From an uncultured Acidobacteriia bacterium (GTDB lineage: Bacteria; Acidobacteriota; Terriglobia; Bryobacterales; Bryobacteraceae): a stretch of DNA of 64,000 bases. Below, piece by piece: positions 59,516 through 64,000 of the stretch. The notes under the pieces are model-generated. The model did not search any database, was not told the origin of the DNA, and was given only the letters and a program-made list of their open reading frames with translations. The stretch covers positions 124,001-188,000 of the forward strand of contig CAINNJ010000049.1 of NCBI GenBank assembly GCA_903851195.1, read 5' to 3'. Both the position numbers and the translations under genes were made by a program. How positions within the stretch are numbered: position 1 is the first letter of the stretch; the number at the start of each line of letters is the position of its first letter.

Positions 59516-60379
59516 CTAGGCCAGAGCTTTACCGTAAAGCGCCAGCAGACGGCTCCAGGCTTTCTCGGCATTCGGCTCGTTGTAGACCTGCGAATCGGGC
59601 GGACACCAGCCATGCGCGCAGCCTGTATAGACTTCGATCTCCGCGGGCAGGTTGGCCTTGGCGAAGGTCTCCTTCAGAACGTCTTTATCTTTGGGCGAGC
59701 GCTTGTCGTCATTGTCCGCGATCGCGACCAGGAACTGCGCCTTGCTCTTCGCGGCCTGCAGGTGCGGGCTGTTCTCGGCCTCCGTTACCAGACCGCCGCC
59801 GTGGAACGAGGCAACGGCGCCCACGCGGCCGGGCATGGCCGCCGCGGTGCGAAACGCCATCGGTCCGCCCATGCAATAACCCTGCGTGCCCATCTTCCTG
59901 TTCTTCGCGACCGACCCCTGGGTGTCCAGCCAGCCGATGAACGCTTTGGCATCGGTCATGTGCGTGGTTTCGTTCAGGCCCCGCGCAAGCGGCATCACGG
60001 ACTGGATCGGCGTCGCGCCGCCATTTTCCGCCGTCGGCGCTTTCTTCGCGCGGTAGAACGGATTCACCACCAGCACGGAATAACCGGATTCGGCGAGCCG
60101 CTTGCCCATCTGCCGCAAAGCCGGACGCAGGCCGAAGATATCCGGCCAGATCAGTACGCCGGGGGCGGTTCCGCTCGCCGGGTGCACGAAGTAACAGTCG
60201 GCGGCGCCATCCGGTGTCGTGATCGTCACGTCGCCATCGGTCACCGGGGCCGCGTTGGCAACCTGCGGCAGCATCATGGAAATCCCGGCACCCAGCATGG
60301 CGCCGAACTGTTTGCGTGTCACCAGACCGCGGGCTTCGTACTCCAGCCGGTCGTCTTCAAAATGATCCTGATCGCACAT
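59516..60379 (-). CDS. Dienelactone hydrolase-family protein
   Basis: This 287-residue alpha/beta-hydrolase uses a Cys nucleophile: GTQGYCMGGPMAF holds the Cys, FLVAIADNDD the Asp and VYTGCAHGW the His. Family members hydrolyse dienelactone in aromatic degradation, but many act on other esters. Residues about 20-45 (VTRKQFGAMLGAGISMMLPQ, ending in VANAAPV) look like an export signal with Arg-Lys in place of the usual twin Arg, so it may be Tat-exported. GGAG lies seven bases before the ATG. It is divergent from the M20 peptidase gene. Confidence 0.9.
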   Translation of the reverse strand: MCDQDHFEDDRLEYEARGLVTRKQFGAMLGAGISMMLPQVANAAPVTDGDVTITTPDGAADCYFVHPASGTAPGVLIWPDIFGLRPALRQMGKRLAESGYSVLVVNPFYRAKKAPTAENGGATPIQSVMPLARGLNETTHMTDAKAFIGWLDTQGSVAKNRKMGTQGYCMGGPMAFRTAAAMPGRVGAVASFHGGGLVTEAENSPHLQAAKSKAQFLVAIADNDDKRSPKDKDVLKETFAKANLPAEIEVYTGCAHGWCPPDSQVYNEPNAEKAWSRLLALYGKALA

Positions 60380-60453
60380 GTGTTCGCTCCTTTTTTCAGC
60401 CTGATCGCTACCGGATCATTTTATCTCCAGCGGGGTTCCGCTGGCCCGTTCAC

Positions 60454-60476
60454 TGTCAACGCCCGTTCGCTTGACA
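60454..60476. promoter_or_regulatory. Inverted repeat TGTCAA-N11-TTGACA in a divergent promoter gap
   Basis: TGTCAA (60454-60459) and TTGACA (60471-60476) are perfect inverted copies 11 bp apart. Each reads TTGACA on one strand, so they may be outward-facing -35 elements for the two divergent genes or a dimeric operator. Good -10 sequences at 16-18 bp are not evident in either direction. Confidence 0.35.
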
Positions 60477-60577
60477 TTCCGCGCCCGGTTGACCGACACT
60501 CACAGACAGTCCGCCGCGCGCCCCGGTCCCGCGCCGGCTTCTCCCCGCCGAGTCGTCCGATCCAAAGGAGCGACTTT

Positions 60578-61990
60578 ATGACCAAATTCCCTTTCTTTCT
60601 TGTTGTGCCTGTATTGCTTTCCGCGCAGACCGCGGCGCCCGACTGGAAGAAGCTCCAGGCGGAAACGCGCGAGCACTTCTCCGCAATGGTCCGGATCAAC
60701 AGCAGCAATCCGCCCGGAAACGAGACCGTGGTCGCCAAATATATTCAGGGCGTGCTGGAACGCGAAGGCATCCCGTCGAAGCTGGTGGGTTCGGATCCCA
60801 ACCGGCTCAGCCTGATCGCGCGCCTGAAGGGCTCCGGCGCGAAGAAGCCGATCCTCATCATGGGCCACACCGACGTGGTGGGCGTGCAGGCGGAACGATG
60901 GAGCGAGGATCCTTTCGGCGCCAAACTCGTGGACGGTTACATCTGGGGACGCGGCACCATCGACGACAAAGACGTGGTTGCGGGCGGCCTGATGACGATG
61001 CTGATTCTGAAGCGCACCGGCGCCCGGCTCGATCGCGACGTGATCTTCGTGGCGGAGTCCGGTGAAGAGGGCGGCGGTGGTGGCGGACGCGGCGCGCAGC
61101 CGACTTACGGTATTCAGTACATCATCCAGAATAACTGGCCCGATATCGACGCCGAGTACTGTCTTACCGAGGGGGGCAGCTTCGTTTCCACCGGCGGCAA
61201 GCTGTTGTACCAGCGCGTGGAACTGTCGGAGAAGGTGGGCCGCGGGATGAGACTGGTGGCGCATGGCACCGCCGGCCACGGGTCCATGCCGAGAATGGAC
61301 AATGCCATCATGCATCTGGGCGGCGCGGTGTGGAAGATCGGACAGTGGCAGCCGCCCATGAATCTGACCGACGTGACCCGCACTTACTTCGAGAAACTGG
61401 CGCAGGTGGTGCCGCCGGAAGAAGCGGAGCGTTACAAAGCGCTGTTCGATTCCGGCAAAACGCAGGCGGCCCAGGACTATTTCCGGAAGAACAATATCGA
61501 AGTGAATTCGATGTTACGGACCAGCATCAGTCCGAATATCATCGGGGGCGGCTTTAAGTCGAACGTGATTCCTTCGGAAGCGGAGGTGACCCTGGATATC
61601 CGCGCCATTCCCGGTGAGGACATGGAGAAATTCAAGGCCATGATGGAGAAAGTGATCGACGACCCGCAGATCACCATTGAGGCCGGGAACTTCCAGGCCC
61701 CGTCGCCCCAGCCCTCCACCACGGGCACCGAAATGTATCGGATGCTCGAAAAGGTGCAGCAGCGCCTCTTCCCCGGCACCGCGACACTGCCCTACATGGT
61801 GACCGGCGGCACGGATATGCGTGGGCTTCGGCTGAAGGGGATGCAGTGCTACGGAATCGGAGCCGAACTGCCCACCGAGGATATGGTCACGCATGCCATG
61901 CACAGCGATAACGAACGGATTAAAGAGAGCGGGCTTTACGATTTCGTGCGGTATGAGTATGAGGTAGTGGCGGGTATGGCGGCGAAGTAA
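60578..61990 (+). CDS. Secreted M20-family metallopeptidase
   Basis: This 470-residue protein has a signal peptide (FPFFLVVPVLLSAQT) and the M20 dinuclear zinc peptidase pattern. Metal and catalytic residues are seen in LIMGHTDVVGV, GRGTIDDKDVV, VAESGEEGG and the late ENERIKESGL/AMHSDNE region. The lid/dimerisation domain contains HGTAGHGSMPRMDNA. It should hydrolyse dipeptides or N-acyl amino acids in the periplasm. AAAGGAG lies seven bases before ATG 60578; a long upstream open frame lies opposite the dienelactone hydrolase and is not real. It converges on the ABC transporter gene. Confidence 0.92.
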   Translation: MTKFPFFLVVPVLLSAQTAAPDWKKLQAETREHFSAMVRINSSNPPGNETVVAKYIQGVLEREGIPSKLVGSDPNRLSLIARLKGSGAKKPILIMGHTDVVGVQAERWSEDPFGAKLVDGYIWGRGTIDDKDVVAGGLMTMLILKRTGARLDRDVIFVAESGEEGGGGGGRGAQPTYGIQYIIQNNWPDIDAEYCLTEGGSFVSTGGKLLYQRVELSEKVGRGMRLVAHGTAGHGSMPRMDNAIMHLGGAVWKIGQWQPPMNLTDVTRTYFEKLAQVVPPEEAERYKALFDSGKTQAAQDYFRKNNIEVNSMLRTSISPNIIGGGFKSNVIPSEAEVTLDIRAIPGEDMEKFKAMMEKVIDDPQITIEAGNFQAPSPQPSTTGTEMYRMLEKVQQRLFPGTATLPYMVTGGTDMRGLRLKGMQCYGIGAELPTEDMVTHAMHSDNERIKESGLYDFVRYEYEVVAGMAAK

Positions 61991-61995
61991 GCCAC

Positions 61996-63708
61996 CTACT
62001 GAACCAGTTCCGCCGTAAGCCGAAACTGAGAAGCCGGATAAAAGGACCACTCCCCGCCCGGCTTCAGTTCCAGAATATGGGAATGGTATTTCACCAGCGA
62101 CGGATGATGCGTCACGCTCACAATCGTGGCCGACGTGGACGCCAGTTCGTCATACAGCATCTCTTCATTCTCATGATCCAGCGCGCTGGTCGCCTCATCC
62201 AGCAGCACATACCGGGGATTCCGCAGCAACATCGCCGCAAAAGCCAGACGCTGCCGCTCTCCCACGGATAGAATCTTCTCGAAATCGAGTTCGCGATCGA
62301 AACCGCCGCAGCGCTCTTCCAGATCGGGCAGATTGACGCGGATCAAAACACTCCGTAACTCATCGTCGGAACAGTTCTGGTCCATATTCGGATAGTTCAG
62401 CTGCTCGCGCAGCGTGCCGACGATCATATACGGATGCTGCGGCAGAAATAAGAGATCCTCCGCACCCGGCCGCTCGAATGACCCCGCGCCGCAATTCCAT
62501 AGTCCCGCCATCATCCGCAGCAAAGAGCTCTTACCCAGGCCGCTGCCTCCCACGATCATCAGGCTCCCGCCACACGGAACGGACGCGGTAAGATCCCGGA
62601 TCAGCACGCGCTCGCTGTTCGGAGTCCGCAGGGTCACGTTCTCGAAATGCAGGCGCTTACTGTCGATGGTCGCGATCTCCCCGTTGCCCGGCCTGGCGGG
62701 CGCGCCGGCGCGCTTCAGACTGATGTTCAGCGTCCGCACGCGACTGATGCCCGCCGCGAACCGGCTGAGGTCTTCCATGTTATCGATCAGAATGGTCAGT
62801 GACGACATGATCGCGGAAAATGCGCCCGTGGCCTCCACGATTTTGCCCACTTCAAACCGCCCCGAGAGCACCTGCGGGGCGATAATCAGGCTCGGCAGCA
62901 CCAGCATCAGCAGACTGTGCGTGTACTGGAAAAAATTCAGTCCGAACTGCCAGTTGATCAGCCTGCGGTAATTGCCGTATAAGGCGCTGAACAGGCCGCG
63001 CACTTTCGACAACTCCTGCCGCTCTCCCCGATACAGCGCGATAAACTCCGCGTTCTCCCGCACGCGCACCAGGCCGAACCGGAAATCGGCTTCTTTGCGC
63101 CGCTGCTGGTAATGCAGCGAGACCATTTTCCGTCCGAAAACTCCGTAAGTCAGCAGCGTCGTGACAATCGCATAGGCCAGCAGGAAAAGTATCAGGTAAC
63201 CGGATATTCGCCAGAGCACATGCCCGAAAGCCACCATTTGAAACACCGCCCCCGCGAGAATAAGCAGGAAATTGACGGACTGGCCCGTGATGGAATCGAT
63301 GTCGTCCGCCATGCGCTGGTCCGGATTGTCGATCTGCGGATCGGTCCGCAACCGGTAAAACGCATGGTTCCGAAAATATTTGTCCAGAAACCGGTGTGTC
63401 AGCGCGCGCCGCCAGCGAAGCCCCATCCGGTCACGCGCGTAATAATAGGCGGAATACTCGGGAACGGCGATCAGCAGCAGCAACAAATAGATCCGGATGG
63501 TATGCCAGAAGCGCGCGCCGTCGCGTGCCGCCAGCGCCGATGTCGCTTCCCCGGACTGCGAGTTAAACCAGACATTCAGCTGCGTATCCGCGAGCAGCAG
63601 AACGATCAGCAGTGCCACAAGCCACCAGGACTTCCGTCCCTCTCTGGAAGACCAGTACGGCTTCGCCAGCGCCGCCGCCTGTTTGAGGAGCCTGAGATTT
63701 AATCTCAT
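61996..63708 (-). CDS. ABC transporter, SbmA/YddA (ABCD-like) type, fused permease-ATPase
   Basis: This 570-residue half-transporter has about six membrane helices followed by an ATPase. The coupling motif NPDQRMADDID after helix 2-3 is a mark of the SbmA/YddA/ABCD group. The ATPase has IVGGSGLGKSSLLR (Walker A), SVGERQRL (signature), YVLLDEATSALD (Walker B) and VSVTHHPS (switch His). Relatives transport vitamin B12, peptides or fatty acyl compounds. Its ATG overlaps the stop of the upstream ABC exporter gene (ATGA), so the two are translated together and may form a pair. The substrate is unknown. Confidence 0.9.
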   Translation of the reverse strand: MRLNLRLLKQAAALAKPYWSSREGRKSWWLVALLIVLLLADTQLNVWFNSQSGEATSALAARDGARFWHTIRIYLLLLLIAVPEYSAYYYARDRMGLRWRRALTHRFLDKYFRNHAFYRLRTDPQIDNPDQRMADDIDSITGQSVNFLLILAGAVFQMVAFGHVLWRISGYLILFLLAYAIVTTLLTYGVFGRKMVSLHYQQRRKEADFRFGLVRVRENAEFIALYRGERQELSKVRGLFSALYGNYRRLINWQFGLNFFQYTHSLLMLVLPSLIIAPQVLSGRFEVGKIVEATGAFSAIMSSLTILIDNMEDLSRFAAGISRVRTLNISLKRAGAPARPGNGEIATIDSKRLHFENVTLRTPNSERVLIRDLTASVPCGGSLMIVGGSGLGKSSLLRMMAGLWNCGAGSFERPGAEDLLFLPQHPYMIVGTLREQLNYPNMDQNCSDDELRSVLIRVNLPDLEERCGGFDRELDFEKILSVGERQRLAFAAMLLRNPRYVLLDEATSALDHENEEMLYDELASTSATIVSVTHHPSLVKYHSHILELKPGGEWSFYPASQFRLTAELVQ

Positions 63709-64000
63709 ACCAGGGTCGGGACCTCGCCCGACTCGCGCGCCAGTTCCGCGAACCAGCCCCCGGTCTTCGTCAACTCGCTCGGCGGCCCCTCTTCGGCCAC
63801 CTCGCCGTCCCGCAGCACGTACACGTAATCGGCGTTTTTCATCATGGTGAACCGATGCGCGATCACCAGCATGGTGGGGCGCGGGGAGATGGCCTCCAGC
63901 GCCGCGCGGATGTCGAGTTCGGTCGCGTAATCCAGGTTCGCCGTCGCCTCGTCGAGCACCAGCAGTCGCGGCTTATCCACCAGCATCCGCGCGATCTGCA
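63705..64000 (-). CDS. ABC exporter ATPase C-terminal part (gene cut by window edge)
   Basis: The last 98 codons of an ABC ATPase are present, running off the right edge. QIARMLVDKPRLLVLDEATANLD is Walker B plus D-loop, followed by TMLVIAHRFTMMKNADYVYV and GEVAEEGPPSELTKTGGWF, the end of an MsbA/LolD-like exporter ATPase. Its TGA overlaps the ATG of the SbmA/YddA-type gene. The N-terminal membrane domain, if any, lies outside the window. Confidence 0.9.
   Translation of the reverse strand, partial: QIARMLVDKPRLLVLDEATANLDYATELDIRAALEAISPRPTMLVIAHRFTMMKNADYVYVLRDGEVAEEGPPSELTKTGGWFAELARESGEVPTLV

Overview
The window is a high-GC bacterial chromosome segment with closely packed genes on both strands. 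Several features point to an acidobacterium of the Solibacter/Bryobacter lineage: a secreted protein ending in the Solibacter-type C-terminal domain (TIGR03437-like, 28462-31347), a 1000-residue Oar-like TonB-dependent receptor with an N-terminal carboxypeptidase-regulatory domain, a PEP-CTERM protein, an ECF sigma factor (TIGR02999-like) paired with a Ser/Thr kinase-TPR protein, and many exported hydrolases, several with twin-arginine signals. This placement is inferred from families; no rRNA or other phylogenetic marker is present. No tRNA, rRNA, CRISPR array, transposase or integrase was seen.

Layout. 1-6000: methyltransferase, PEP-CTERM protein, lysozyme-like protein, DoxX-like protein, M19 dipeptidase, and a small membrane protein with an Amt ammonium transporter. 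6200-12200: APC permease with a strong terminator, a PP2C phosphatase followed by a Ser/Thr kinase, an SMR-like protein, and a glucose/sorbosone-type dehydrogenase fused to cytochrome c. 12200-17958 (minus strand): a four-gene set in which every junction overlaps (TonB receptor, ABC ATPase, GldF/GldG-like fused permease, secreted LamG-like protein). 18644-19392 is a broken BLUF-EAL photoreceptor gene. 19830-28310 holds an RluA-family enzyme with an altered active-site motif, an FG-GAP protein, a nucleotidyltransferase/TIR-membrane protein pair, monomeric isocitrate dehydrogenase, an orphan antitoxin-like gene, a duplicated gene 3' end flanking two small membrane ORFs, and a beta-lactamase-fold hydrolase.

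28462-45771: the large TIGR03437-type secreted protein, a CPBP-like membrane protein, a two-subunit molybdenum hydroxylase (2Fe-2S plus Tat-exported Mo subunit), a DUF418 protein, esterases, VOC and DUF1801 proteins, a frameshifted DUF1905 gene, an AraC-DinB fusion, an unrecognised 447-residue protein and a sulfatase with HEAT-like repeats.

45973-59461 is a long plus-strand run: a haem-binding secreted protein, a GH31 enzyme whose nucleophile motif resembles alpha-1,4-glucan lyases, a DUF6209-like protein, the ECF sigma/kinase-TPR pair, an unknown protein overlapping a second haem-binding secreted protein, and a GH13 debranching enzyme. A reasonable reading is an alpha-glucan-degrading locus with its own regulators and redox proteins, but joint function is inference. 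59516-64000 ends with a dienelactone hydrolase, a secreted M20 peptidase, an SbmA/YddA-type ABC transporter and the 3' end of a second ABC exporter gene cut by the window edge.

The best candidates for something undescribed are the 45973-59461 cluster with its lyase-like GH31 enzyme, the overlapping TonB-receptor/ABC-exporter operon, and the nucleotidyltransferase/TIR-TM-beta-sandwich pair.
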